The position numbers and the translations under genes are program-made. Shown here piece by piece: positions 43,434 to 52,292 of a stretch of 64,000 bases of DNA (positions are counted from its first letter, which is position 1; each line of letters starts with the position of its first letter). The DNA is from Proteobacteria bacterium SG_bin6 (GTDB lineage Bacteria; Pseudomonadota; Alphaproteobacteria; Sphingomonadales; Sphingomonadaceae): the NCBI GenBank assembly GCA_002083435.1, contig LWDJ01000044.1:1-64000 (forward strand). The letters are read 5' to 3'. The notes beneath the pieces were generated by a model that did not search any database, was not told the DNA's origin, and was given only the letters and a program-made list of their open reading frames with translations.

Positions 43434-44714
43434 ATGCGCATCCTCCTCGCCCTCGCCGCCCCCGCCCTGATCGCCGCCGCACCCGCGCCCGATCCCGCCC
43501 GCCTCAAGGCCGATGTCACCGCGATGGTCGGGTTCGGCACGCGCCACACGCTCTCCACCACCAGCGATCCCAAGCGCGGCATCGGCGCCGCGCGCGATTG
43601 GGCGCAGGCGCGGTTCGAGACGATCGGCAAGGCGTGCGGTGGCTGCATCCGGGTCGAACGCATTGCCCGCCGGTTCGAGGGACCGCGCGCGCCGAACGGG
43701 GTGATCGTCGAGAATGTGCTCGGCATCCAGCCGGGGCGCGATCCGAACCGCGTCGTGATCATCGGCGCGCATATCGACAGCCGCGCGAGCGACGTGATGG
43801 ACGCGACCGGCGACGCGCCAGGCGCGAACGACAATGCCTCGGGCGTCGCCCTGGTGCTGGAGGCGGCGCGGCTGCTCTCAGCCGAGAAATTCGACGCGAC
43901 CATCGTCTATGCCGTCTTTTCCGGCGAGGAGCAGGGGCTGTGGGGCGGGCAACTCCTTGCCGAAACCGCCAAGGAGCGCGGCTGGCGGGTGAGCGCGGTG
44001 CTGAACAACGACATTGTCGGCAACACGATCGGCCAGGGCGGGCTGGTGGTCGCGGACCGGGTGCGGGTGTTCTCCGAAGGTATCCGCGTATCGGAAGACT
44101 TGCCGCAGCAGCGCGCACGGCGCGGCAATGGCGGCGAGGATGACGGCCCCAGCCGCGCGCTCGCCAAGCTGATCGACGGCGAAGCGGCACGACTGAAGGG
44201 CGGGCTCGACGTGTTCGTCGATCGCCGGCCTGATCGCTACGGGCGCGGCGGCGACCATGAGCCGTTCCTGCGGCTGGGCTATCCGGCGGTGCGTTTCTCG
44301 GTCGGCGCCGAGAATTGGGACGCGCAGCACCAGGATCCGCGCACCGAGGGCGGGCGCGTCTATGGCGACACGATCGACCGGATGGACTTCGCGTATCTGG
44401 CGAAGGTCACCGCGATCAACGTCGCCACCGCGCGCCGCATCGCCGCCGCCCCGGCGTCCCCGGAAGGCGTCACGATCGACGGCGCGCTGAGTTTCGACAC
44501 CAAGGTCAACTGGCAAGCGGTGCCCGGCGCGACGGGTTATCGCATCCGCTGGCGGCGGACCGACCGGCTCGATTGGAGCGATTTCAAGGACGTGGCCGCA
44601 CCGGGCGCGGTACTGAAAAATGTGTCGATCGACGATTATCTGTTCGCGGTGTCGTCGCTCTCGGCGAGCGGAGCGGAGAGCGTGCCGGTGCTCGCCGGGC
44701 CGGCGGGGCGGTAG
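43434..44714 (+). CDS. M28-family zinc aminopeptidase, secreted
   Basis: The precursor has 426 residues. A signal peptide (RILLALAAPALIAAAPA) supports the ATG at 43434. Zinc and catalytic residues are H113 (GAHIDSR), D133 (NDNASG), E165/E166 (GEEQGLWGG), D193 (NNDIVG) and H275 (GGDHEPF). The last 90 residues look like a fibronectin-III-type beta domain (KVNWQAVPGATGYRIRWRR). It trims peptides outside the cytoplasm. Confidence 0.9.
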   Translation: MRILLALAAPALIAAAPAPDPARLKADVTAMVGFGTRHTLSTTSDPKRGIGAARDWAQARFETIGKACGGCIRVERIARRFEGPRAPNGVIVENVLGIQPGRDPNRVVIIGAHIDSRASDVMDATGDAPGANDNASGVALVLEAARLLSAEKFDATIVYAVFSGEEQGLWGGQLLAETAKERGWRVSAVLNNDIVGNTIGQGGLVVADRVRVFSEGIRVSEDLPQQRARRGNGGEDDGPSRALAKLIDGEAARLKGGLDVFVDRRPDRYGRGGDHEPFLRLGYPAVRFSVGAENWDAQHQDPRTEGGRVYGDTIDRMDFAYLAKVTAINVATARRIAAAPASPEGVTIDGALSFDTKVNWQAVPGATGYRIRWRRTDRLDWSDFKDVAAPGAVLKNVSIDDYLFAVSSLSASGAESVPVLAGPAGR

Positions 44715-44816
44715 GGGTTCGTTAGGGAAGAGATGCCGCGAGAACGGCTGAGTCCCTCTTCAGAGGCGCGTTGGGGGCGAGGGCTATGGGGCGATACGGC
44801 GCTCTGAGCAGAAAGG

Positions 44817-44856
44817 CCCTCACCCAACCCTCTCCCGCGAACGGAAGAAGGCTAGG
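44817..44856. repeat. Intergenic repeat unit
   Basis: CCCTCACCCAACCCTCTCCC and the following GCGAACGGAAGAAGGCTAGG lie between the M28 peptidase and the TonB receptor gene. A related sequence occurs inside the dnaE reading frame at 63829-63883, and fragments occur near 22802 in reverse. Such CCCTCACCC/CTCTCCC repeats are common short dispersed elements in GC-rich proteobacteria. Confidence 0.5.
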
Positions 44857-44882
44857 ACGCCGCAGCGCCTCGGCGTAAACCT

Positions 44883-47735
44883 TCAAAAGAACAGCTTGCG
44901 CACCACCAGCCGCACCGTCCGTCCGGTTGGGTCGAGATAGCCCCCCTGGAAAGCGATCGGCGTCGCGCCGCTGGGGTCGGTCACCAACTGGCGGCTGTTG
45001 AACACATTGTCGAGCGCCACGCTCACCCGCATCCCGCGCACCCAGGGCTGGCGCTTCACCAGCTCCAGCCGCTGGCCGAGATCGGCGAACAGCCGCAGGT
45101 TGACCGTCGCCAGCGCCCCGAACCGCAGTGATTGCCCGCCACCGACGCCGCCGTTCACCCGCGTCGCGCTTTGCCAATTCGCCGAAAGCCGCGCGCCGAG
45201 CCCGTTGTTGTTATAGCCCGCCTGCGCCTCGACCTCGTGGCGCGGCTGGCCGCCGCCGGTGGAGACAGTGTCGCCGTTGAGGAGATCGAGCCGCGGCCCC
45301 TGCCCCGCCACCTGCACCGTCTCGGCGAGGCGGATGGTGTGGTAGAGCGCGAATTGCAGGCGCCCACCGGCCTGGCCGCGCCCGCCAAAGCCGCCCCCGC
45401 CGCCAAAGCCACCGCCCCGGAAGCCACCGCCGCCAAAGCCGCCTTGTCCCGGTCGCGGGCCGCCGGCTTGCCCCGGTGCGGGCGGCTGGCCCTGACCACC
45501 GCCGGGCTGGCCCTGCCCCGGCGGCTGCCCCTGCCCCCCGCCGAACCGGGGCGCGCCGCCCGGTCCGCCCGCGCCGGGGCCACCGGGACCGAAGGCGGAA
45601 CCGCCGAAGATGCTCCCTGGCGGGCGCAATCCCTGGAACGGGTTCGGCCCCTTGCCGGCGCGAAACGCCTCGATCTGCTTCTGGATCTTGGACTTGATCG
45701 GCACCGAGAAGTTGAAGCCGTACCGGAACTGCCGGCTTTCGGTTTCGGCGAAGTTCACCGGCCGCGTGTCGACGCGCAGCAGCGCGCCTTGTGGGTCACG
45801 CGTGAAGCGATCGGGGAAGGCCGCCTGGATCGCCGCGGTCACGCTCGGGAAATTGGCGGTCGCGCCGCGCACGCGCGTGTCGGCGTAGCTGGCGAAGATC
45901 GTCAGATCCTTGCCCTTCCAAGGCTCGACCGTCAGCCCCAGCCGCTGGGTGCGACGGTTGCTCGCCACCAGCCCGGGATTGCCGCCGGTGACGAGCGTCA
46001 CGGTCGCGTTCTCGCCGCGCACATAATCGAAGATGCGCACATTGGGCGTGGTGATCACCGGGTTGCCGAGCTGCTGGACGCTTGGCGCCTGATCCTGCTC
46101 GGTCACCTGGCCAATCAGCCGCACTGGCTCGATCGGCGACCAGTTGAAGCCATAGCCGATGGTGCGCAGGGTGCCGAAGTCGGACAGGCCATCATAGCCG
46201 AGGTTCACATTGGCCGAGAGATTGCCGACCGAGTCGAGGAAGTGCTGGCGGCGGCTGGTGATCGGCAGTTCGAAGCTGAAATTGCCGTTGGCGATGGAAC
46301 GCCCCAGCGCCGCCGTCTGCGTGGCGCCGAAGCGCCGCGAATCACTGTCGATGTTCAGGCTCTGCCCGCCCGCGCGGAAAGTGGCGGCGACGTTGCCGGC
46401 GGGCAGGCGGAACAGGGTGCCGTTGGCCAGCAGATCGACGGCGCCCGTCGTTACGCTCGAAAACGCCTGATTCACCGGCAGCGTGGCGACATCGGCGGCG
46501 GTGAGCGGACCGTAAGGATTGGCGCGCGGATCGAGCGCCGTCAGCCGCGCCTGGAACGCCGTCACGTCCAGCCCGGCATCGGTCAGCGTCGTGGTATCGG
46601 TGCGATCGAAGGTGCCGGTGAAGGTCCATTGCCAGCGCCCGACCCGGCCGTTGAGCGTGGTGCCCAGATGGCCGGTGATGCCATCAGTCCCTTGCCGCAG
46701 CGGCAGGAAGCCGGCGGGCGAGCGGGAGAGCGTGACCGGCTGGCCGAAGGGCGAATAGGGTCCACCCGCTGGCAGGTTGAAATTGACGCTCGGCAGGCCG
46801 AACAGGCCGCGACTGTCATTGGCCTGGAGCTGCGTGTTGATCGTCGCGCCCACGTCGCCGAAAATCGTCGTCGCATAGACGCTGTTGATCTGAAGCTGGC
46901 GGCTGGCGGGTAGCAACGTGCGGAACGGGCGCGGATCGGTGACGCTCGGCTGGTTGGCGCCCGCGACGAAATCGGCGAGCGCGGGCGCGGCGGTCACGGC
47001 CGACCCCGGCACCGCCGCCACCGTCACCGGCTGGCCGGCGAGCGCTGACAGCCGCGCGTCGATCACCCCGCCGCCGACGCTGATATTGCCGCCCGCCGAA
47101 GCGAGGCCGGGGGTGAAGGCGACCCCGCGCTCGGCCTCCGTCAGGGCCGAGGTTTCGCTATATTCCAGATGCACTGTGAAGCGGCCGGTGCGGGTGATCT
47201 TGAGCAAATCGAGCTCGCCCGAAGGTGTCGCCGTGCCGCCATCGGTCGCGACGCGGCTGTCGAGCTCGGTCGTCACCGCGCGGAAGCGGGGGCGCAGCAC
47301 GAAGTTTATCACCCGCTGATCGGCACGAAATCCGTAGTTTAGCGCCACTTCTTCGGGCAGAATATCCACTCGCAGGATCGCCTCCGCCGGCAGGTCGCGG
47401 ATTTCCTGAAACCCCGAGATGCGCCGGCCGTTGAGCAGCACCACCGGCGGTCCGCTCGACACGCCCGAGCGCAGCTGCGGCCCCAGCTCCGCGAGCAGAT
47501 CGTTGACCGAGCTGACGCCATAGGAACGAATATCGGCGGGCGACAGCGATTGATCGGGGGGAATGTCGCCGATCACCGAGCCCGGCGGCTTGCGCCCGGC
47601 GGTGACGACGACATCCTCGTCATCGCCAGTGTCGACGGCCGCGGGGGCTGGCTGGCGCGGGCGCGCGGGCGCCGGGGCTTGTTGCGCGGCCGCCTGTGCG
47701 GCAAGCGCGAGTGCCAACCATGCCGAAACGCTCAT
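44883..47735 (-). CDS. TonB-dependent receptor with Gly/Pro/Gln-rich insert
   Basis: The precursor has 950 residues from the ATG at 47735 (AAGG upstream; a TTG at 47741 is less likely). It has a signal peptide (SVSAWLALALAAQAAAQ), a TonB box DVVVTAGRK, and a plug with SVNDLLAELGPQLRSG and NGRRISGFQEIRDLPAEA. Around residues 711-788 it carries a low-complexity segment of Gly, Pro, Gln and Phe repeats within the barrel. The protein is of the sphingomonad type without known ligand. It is divergent from an RND operon. Confidence 0.9.
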   Translation of the reverse strand: MSVSAWLALALAAQAAAQQAPAPARPRQPAPAAVDTGDDEDVVVTAGRKPPGSVIGDIPPDQSLSPADIRSYGVSSVNDLLAELGPQLRSGVSSGPPVVLLNGRRISGFQEIRDLPAEAILRVDILPEEVALNYGFRADQRVINFVLRPRFRAVTTELDSRVATDGGTATPSGELDLLKITRTGRFTVHLEYSETSALTEAERGVAFTPGLASAGGNISVGGGVIDARLSALAGQPVTVAAVPGSAVTAAPALADFVAGANQPSVTDPRPFRTLLPASRQLQINSVYATTIFGDVGATINTQLQANDSRGLFGLPSVNFNLPAGGPYSPFGQPVTLSRSPAGFLPLRQGTDGITGHLGTTLNGRVGRWQWTFTGTFDRTDTTTLTDAGLDVTAFQARLTALDPRANPYGPLTAADVATLPVNQAFSSVTTGAVDLLANGTLFRLPAGNVAATFRAGGQSLNIDSDSRRFGATQTAALGRSIANGNFSFELPITSRRQHFLDSVGNLSANVNLGYDGLSDFGTLRTIGYGFNWSPIEPVRLIGQVTEQDQAPSVQQLGNPVITTPNVRIFDYVRGENATVTLVTGGNPGLVASNRRTQRLGLTVEPWKGKDLTIFASYADTRVRGATANFPSVTAAIQAAFPDRFTRDPQGALLRVDTRPVNFAETESRQFRYGFNFSVPIKSKIQKQIEAFRAGKGPNPFQGLRPPGSIFGGSAFGPGGPGAGGPGGAPRFGGGQGQPPGQGQPGGGQGQPPAPGQAGGPRPGQGGFGGGGFRGGGFGGGGGFGGRGQAGGRLQFALYHTIRLAETVQVAGQGPRLDLLNGDTVSTGGGQPRHEVEAQAGYNNNGLGARLSANWQSATRVNGGVGGGQSLRFGALATVNLRLFADLGQRLELVKRQPWVRGMRVSVALDNVFNSRQLVTDPSGATPIAFQGGYLDPTGRTVRLVVRKLFF

Positions 47736-47911
47736 GCCCAACCTTTCAAAAGTCGCCGCCGGTTAATCATGGCTTGTCGCAAAACTATGTCCGCCGGGTG
47801 CCGGCCGTGAACGTTGCCGTACCTTGTTCTGCAACGAAAAAATTGTCGCAACATTGTCGCAGTCGCACATTAGGGGGCGCATCCCCCGTGCTTTCCGTTA
47901 AGGAACCCGCC
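47736..47911. promoter_or_regulatory. Divergent promoter region with TTGTCGCA repeats
   Basis: The octamer TTGTCGCA occurs three times, at 47774-47781, 47843-47850 and 47854-47861; the last two are exactly 11 bp apart, one helical turn. A possible rightward promoter uses TTGTCG at 47843 and CACATT 17 bp later. This suits a regulator site controlling the efflux operon, the TonB gene, or both. No regulator gene is adjacent. Confidence 0.45.
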
Positions 47912-49117
47912 GTGCTGAGTCCGATCCTCCCGGCCCGGCGGACCGTGCCGGGCGTCGCCCTGATGGTTCCCCTGTTCCTCCTCGCCGGTTGCGGCGGGGG
48001 GCAGGCGAACGACGCGCGCAAGGCCAAACGCACGCCCACGGTCGGCTATGTGGTGGTGAAGCCGACCAATGTCGCGGACACGACCGAACTCACCGGCCGC
48101 GTCACCGCCTATCAGACGAGCGAGGTCCGCCCACAGGTCTCGGGGCTGATCCGCCGCCGCCTGTTCGCCGAGGGCAGCCTGGTGCGCCAGGGGCAGACGC
48201 TCTACGAAATCGATCCCAGCCTGTTCGTCGCCGCGGTGAACCAGGCGCGCGCCAATGTGCAGGCGGCGCAAGCCCAGGCCGAGGCGGCGCGGGTGCAGGC
48301 GGAACGCTTCAAGCCGCTCGCCGAAATCCAAGCGGTGAGCGCGCAGGATTACACCAACGCCGTGGCGAGCGCCCGCCAGAGCGCGGCGCAGGTCGCGCAG
48401 GCGCGCGCGGCGCTGCAGACCGCGCAGGTGAACTTGCGCTTCACCCGCGTGCCGGCGCCGATCAGCGGGCGGATCGGGCGATCCTTATTCACCCAAGGGG
48501 CGCTGGTCACCGCCAATCAGGCCGATCCGCTTGCGCTGATCCAGCGGCTCGATCCGATCTTTGTCGACATCCAGCAATCGAGCGGCGAGCTGCTCGCGCT
48601 GCGCCGCGCGCTGTCGAGCGGGGGCGTGCTGCCGACCAAGGCGCGGGTGACGCTGAAGCTGGAGGACGGCACCGATTATGGCGCAACCGGCGAGGTCGAG
48701 TTCACCGAGGTAACCGTCGATCCCGCGACCGGCACCGTCACGCTGCGCGCGCGGTTCGACAATCCGCGCGGCATCCTGCTGCCTGGCATGTTCGTACGCG
48801 CGCAGTTCGCGCAGGGGCTCACGGCCGGTGCGTTCCTGGTGCCGCAACAGGGCGTGAGCCGCGACGCCAAGGGCAATCCGAGCGTGCTGCTGCTCGGCCC
48901 CGGCAACAAGCCGGTCGCGCGCGCGGTGGTCGCGCCGCGCACCCACGGCACCGATTGGGTCGTGACGCAGGGGCTGAAGGCGGGTGACCGGGTGATCACC
49001 GAAGGGCTGCTCACCGCCAAGCCCGGCATGGCGGTGAAGGCGGTGCCCGCGGGCAGCCCGCAACGGATCAAGGCGCCCGCCAAGGGTCAGGGCGCGCCCG
49101 GCGGCGGACGGGGCTGA
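47912..49117 (+). CDS. RND efflux periplasmic adaptor (MFP) lipoprotein
   Basis: The precursor has 401 residues. I chose GTG at 47912 because AAGGA lies upstream and the following 27 residues are a lipoprotein signal with lipobox LLAGC (C27). The body has the lipoyl-like half-motifs (TAYQTSEVRPQVSGLI and APISGRIGRSLFTQGALV), the coiled-coil hairpin and beta-barrel domain. It links the inner-membrane pump to the outer-membrane channel encoded downstream. Confidence 0.92.
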   Translation: MLSPILPARRTVPGVALMVPLFLLAGCGGGQANDARKAKRTPTVGYVVVKPTNVADTTELTGRVTAYQTSEVRPQVSGLIRRRLFAEGSLVRQGQTLYEIDPSLFVAAVNQARANVQAAQAQAEAARVQAERFKPLAEIQAVSAQDYTNAVASARQSAAQVAQARAALQTAQVNLRFTRVPAPISGRIGRSLFTQGALVTANQADPLALIQRLDPIFVDIQQSSGELLALRRALSSGGVLPTKARVTLKLEDGTDYGATGEVEFTEVTVDPATGTVTLRARFDNPRGILLPGMFVRAQFAQGLTAGAFLVPQQGVSRDAKGNPSVLLLGPGNKPVARAVVAPRTHGTDWVVTQGLKAGDRVITEGLLTAKPGMAVKAVPAGSPQRIKAPAKGQGAPGGGRG

Positions 49118-49121
49118 GCGC

Positions 49122-52100
49122 TTGATCTCGCGCATCTTCATTGATCGGCCGATCTTCGCCTGGGTGATCGCGATCCTGATCATGCTGCTCGGCATCGGCG
49201 CCGCGACGACGCTACCGATCGAGCAATATCCCGATGTCGCGCCGCCCCAGGTGAATATCCGCGCCTCCTACCCCGGCGCCTCGGCGGAGACGCTCGAGAA
49301 CAGCGTCACCCAGATCATCGAACAGCAGCTGACCGGGATCGACGGGCTGCTCTATTTCAGCGCCTCGTCCAGCTCGCGCGGGTCGGTGTCGATCTCGGCG
49401 ACGTTCGACAAGGGAACCAACCCCGATATCGCCCAGGTGCAGGTGCAGAACAAGGTGCAGCAGGCGCTGCCCCGCCTGCCCCAGCCGGTGCAGCAGCAAG
49501 GTGTCACTGTCACCAAGTCGAACCCGGACTTCCTGCTGATCTTCGCGGTCTATGACACGACCGACAAGCGCACCAACCAGGACGTGTCCGACTATCTGGT
49601 GAGCAACCTGCAAGACCCGATCGGGCGGGTGAAGGGGGTGGGCGACACCAACGTCTTCGGCGCGCAATATGCGATGCGCATCTGGCTGCGTCCCGATCGG
49701 CTCGCCGCCTATCAGCTGATCCCAAGCGATGTGATCACCGCGCTGCAGGCGCAGAATACCGAGATCGCCGCCGGCGAGATCGGCGGCCAGCCAGCGCCGC
49801 CGCAGCAGATGCTCAACGCGACCGTGACGGCGCAATCGCGGCTGCAAACCCCGGATCAGTTCGCCAATATCATCCTGAAGACCACGCAAGCCGGCGCGAT
49901 CGTGAAGCTGAAGGACGTCGCGCGGGTCGAGCTGGGCGCGGAGAATTACACCATCCGCAGCCGGATCAACGGCCATCCGGGCGCGGGCTTCGCGGTATCG
50001 CTCTCGCCCGGCGCCGACGCGCTGACCACCGCCGAGCTGGTGAAGGCGCGGGTCCGCGAACTGACCGCGTCGATGCCGGCGGGCTTCGCCGTCGATTACC
50101 CCTCCGATTCGACCGAGTTCATCAAGCTTTCCATCGAGGAAGTGGTGTGGACGCTGGTCGAGGCGATCATCCTCGTCATCATCGTCATGTTCGTGTTCCT
50201 GCAAAGCTGGCGCGCGACGTTGATCCCGACGATCGCGGTGCCGGTGGTGCTGCTTGGCACTTTCGCGGTGTTCGCGGTGGCGGGGTTCACGATCAACACG
50301 CTAACTTTGTTCGGACTGGTGCTGGCGATCGGCCTGCTGGTCGATGACGCGATCGTCGTCGTCGAGAATGTCGAGCGGCTGATGGCCGAGAACCCGGGCA
50401 TGAGCCCGCGCGACGCGACGATCAAATCGATGGAGGAGATCAACATCGCCCTCATCGCGATCGCGCTGGTGCTGTCGGCGGTGTTCCTGCCGATGGCGTT
50501 CTTCGGCGGATCGACCGGGGTAATCTACCGCCAATTCTCGATCACCATCGTCGCCGCGATGATCCTGTCGGTGGTGGTGGCGCTGGTGCTCTCCCCCGCG
50601 CTCACCGCCACGCTGCTGCGCCCGGCGGCACATGATGAGCACAAGGGCGTCTTCGCTGGCTTCCAGCGAGGCTTCAACCGCCGTTTCGAGGCGATGAGCA
50701 GCGCCTATGCCGGCGCGATCCCGAAGATCGTTGATCGCAAATTGCTGTTCCTCCTGATCTACGCCGCCGTCGCCGCCCTGCTCGCGCTGATGTTCCTGCG
50801 GCTGCCGACCGGGTTTCTGCCGAACGAGGATCAGGGCGGCGTGCGGGTGCAATTCTCGCTGCCGCCGGGCGCGACCGTCAGCCGCACCGCCGCCGTGCAG
50901 CAAGCGGTCGAGCGCTATTTCCTGACCGACGAGCAGGCGAATACGCGCGCGATGCTGACGATCAGCGGCGCGGGCGGCGGCGGCGGCGCGGGCGGGCAGA
51001 ACCAGGGGCGCGGCTTCATCGCGCTCGCCGACTGGAGCGAACGTCCGGGCCGGGCCAATTCGGCCGACGCGATCGCGCTCAGGGCGACGCAGGCCTTCGC
51101 CAATATCCGCGACGCGCGCGTAAACGTGCTGGTGCCGGGCGCGATCCGCGGCCTGGGCCAATCGAACGGCTTCACGATGGAGCTGCTCAATTCGGGCGGC
51201 CTCCCCCGCGCCCAGTTCGAGGCGGTGCGCGACCGTCTGTTCGCCGCCGCCAACGCCGATCCGGTGCTGGCGCAGGTGCGCATCACCGAGCTGGAGAACC
51301 AGCCGACGCTGAAGATCGATCTCGATCAGCAGAAGATGCAGGTAATGGGCATCACCCAGACGGACGTGAACGCCACCCTCTCCACCGCCTGGGGTGGGCG
51401 CTATGTCAATGATTTCAACGATCGCGGGCGGGTGAAGCGCGTCTATGTGCAGGGCGACGCGCCCTATCGCTCGGCGCCCGAGGATCTCGATCAGTGGTTC
51501 GTGCGCTCGGCGGGCGGGGCCATGGCGCCGTTCAGCTCGTTCGCGCGGGCGAGCTGGTCAAGCGCGCCGCCCTCGCTTTCGCGCTTCAACGGCGTGTCCT
51601 CTTATGAATTTCAGGGCCAGGCGGCCCCCGGGCGCAGCTCGGGCGAGGCGATGGACCGGATCGAGGCGCTCGCCAGCCGCTTTGCCGGCACCACCATCGC
51701 CTGGGCGGAGCTTTCCTATCAGGAACGCATTTCCTCGGGGCAGGCCCCCTATCTCTACGCGCTGGCGCTGCTCGTCGTGTTCCTGTGCCTGGCGGCGCTT
51801 TATGAAAGCTGGACGATCCCGATCGCGGTGCTGCTGATCATCCCGCTCGGCCTGGTGGGCGCGGTGTTCGCGGTGACGCTGCGTGGCCTGGTGAACGACG
51901 TGTATCTCCAGATCGGGCTGCTGACGACGATGGGCCTCGCGGCGAAGAACGCGATCCTGATGATCGAATTCGCCGAGGCCGCCGAGAAACAGGGCAAGCG
52001 CGTGATCGACGCGGCGGTGGAGGCGGCGCGCATCCGCTTGCGGTCGATCCTGATGACGAGCCTCGCGCTGATCTTCGGCGTGCTGCCGCTCGCCATTTCC

Positions 52101-52292
52101 ACCGGCGCCGGCGCCAATGCACGGATCGCGATCGGCACCGCGGTGATCGGCGGGATGCTGACCGCGACGCTGCTCGCGATCTTCTATATCCCGCTGTTCT
52201 TCGTGATTGTCCGGCGGACCGCGCGCGATACGTTGAAGCGGTTGCATCATCACCCATCGCCGCCGCCGCCGGCCGAGGGTGAGCCGGCATGA
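49122..52292 (+). CDS. RND (HAE1) efflux pump inner-membrane protein
   Basis: The product has 1056 residues, normal for AcrB-type pumps. It starts with TTG at 49122, 5 nt after the adaptor stop. ISRIFIDRPIFAWVIAILIM is the family start; GLLVDDAIVVVENVERLM carries the TM4 proton-relay Asp pair; the second half repeats the fold. It expels hydrophobic compounds using the proton gradient. The stop overlaps the next gene (ATGA). Confidence 0.95.
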   Translation: MISRIFIDRPIFAWVIAILIMLLGIGAATTLPIEQYPDVAPPQVNIRASYPGASAETLENSVTQIIEQQLTGIDGLLYFSASSSSRGSVSISATFDKGTNPDIAQVQVQNKVQQALPRLPQPVQQQGVTVTKSNPDFLLIFAVYDTTDKRTNQDVSDYLVSNLQDPIGRVKGVGDTNVFGAQYAMRIWLRPDRLAAYQLIPSDVITALQAQNTEIAAGEIGGQPAPPQQMLNATVTAQSRLQTPDQFANIILKTTQAGAIVKLKDVARVELGAENYTIRSRINGHPGAGFAVSLSPGADALTTAELVKARVRELTASMPAGFAVDYPSDSTEFIKLSIEEVVWTLVEAIILVIIVMFVFLQSWRATLIPTIAVPVVLLGTFAVFAVAGFTINTLTLFGLVLAIGLLVDDAIVVVENVERLMAENPGMSPRDATIKSMEEINIALIAIALVLSAVFLPMAFFGGSTGVIYRQFSITIVAAMILSVVVALVLSPALTATLLRPAAHDEHKGVFAGFQRGFNRRFEAMSSAYAGAIPKIVDRKLLFLLIYAAVAALLALMFLRLPTGFLPNEDQGGVRVQFSLPPGATVSRTAAVQQAVERYFLTDEQANTRAMLTISGAGGGGGAGGQNQGRGFIALADWSERPGRANSADAIALRATQAFANIRDARVNVLVPGAIRGLGQSNGFTMELLNSGGLPRAQFEAVRDRLFAAANADPVLAQVRITELENQPTLKIDLDQQKMQVMGITQTDVNATLSTAWGGRYVNDFNDRGRVKRVYVQGDAPYRSAPEDLDQWFVRSAGGAMAPFSSFARASWSSAPPSLSRFNGVSSYEFQGQAAPGRSSGEAMDRIEALASRFAGTTIAWAELSYQERISSGQAPYLYALALLVVFLCLAALYESWTIPIAVLLIIPLGLVGAVFAVTLRGLVNDVYLQIGLLTTMGLAAKNAILMIEFAEAAEKQGKRVIDAAVEAARIRLRSILMTSLALIFGVLPLAISTGAGANARIAIGTAVIGGMLTATLLAIFYIPLFFVIVRRTARDTLKRLHHHPSPPPPAEGEPA

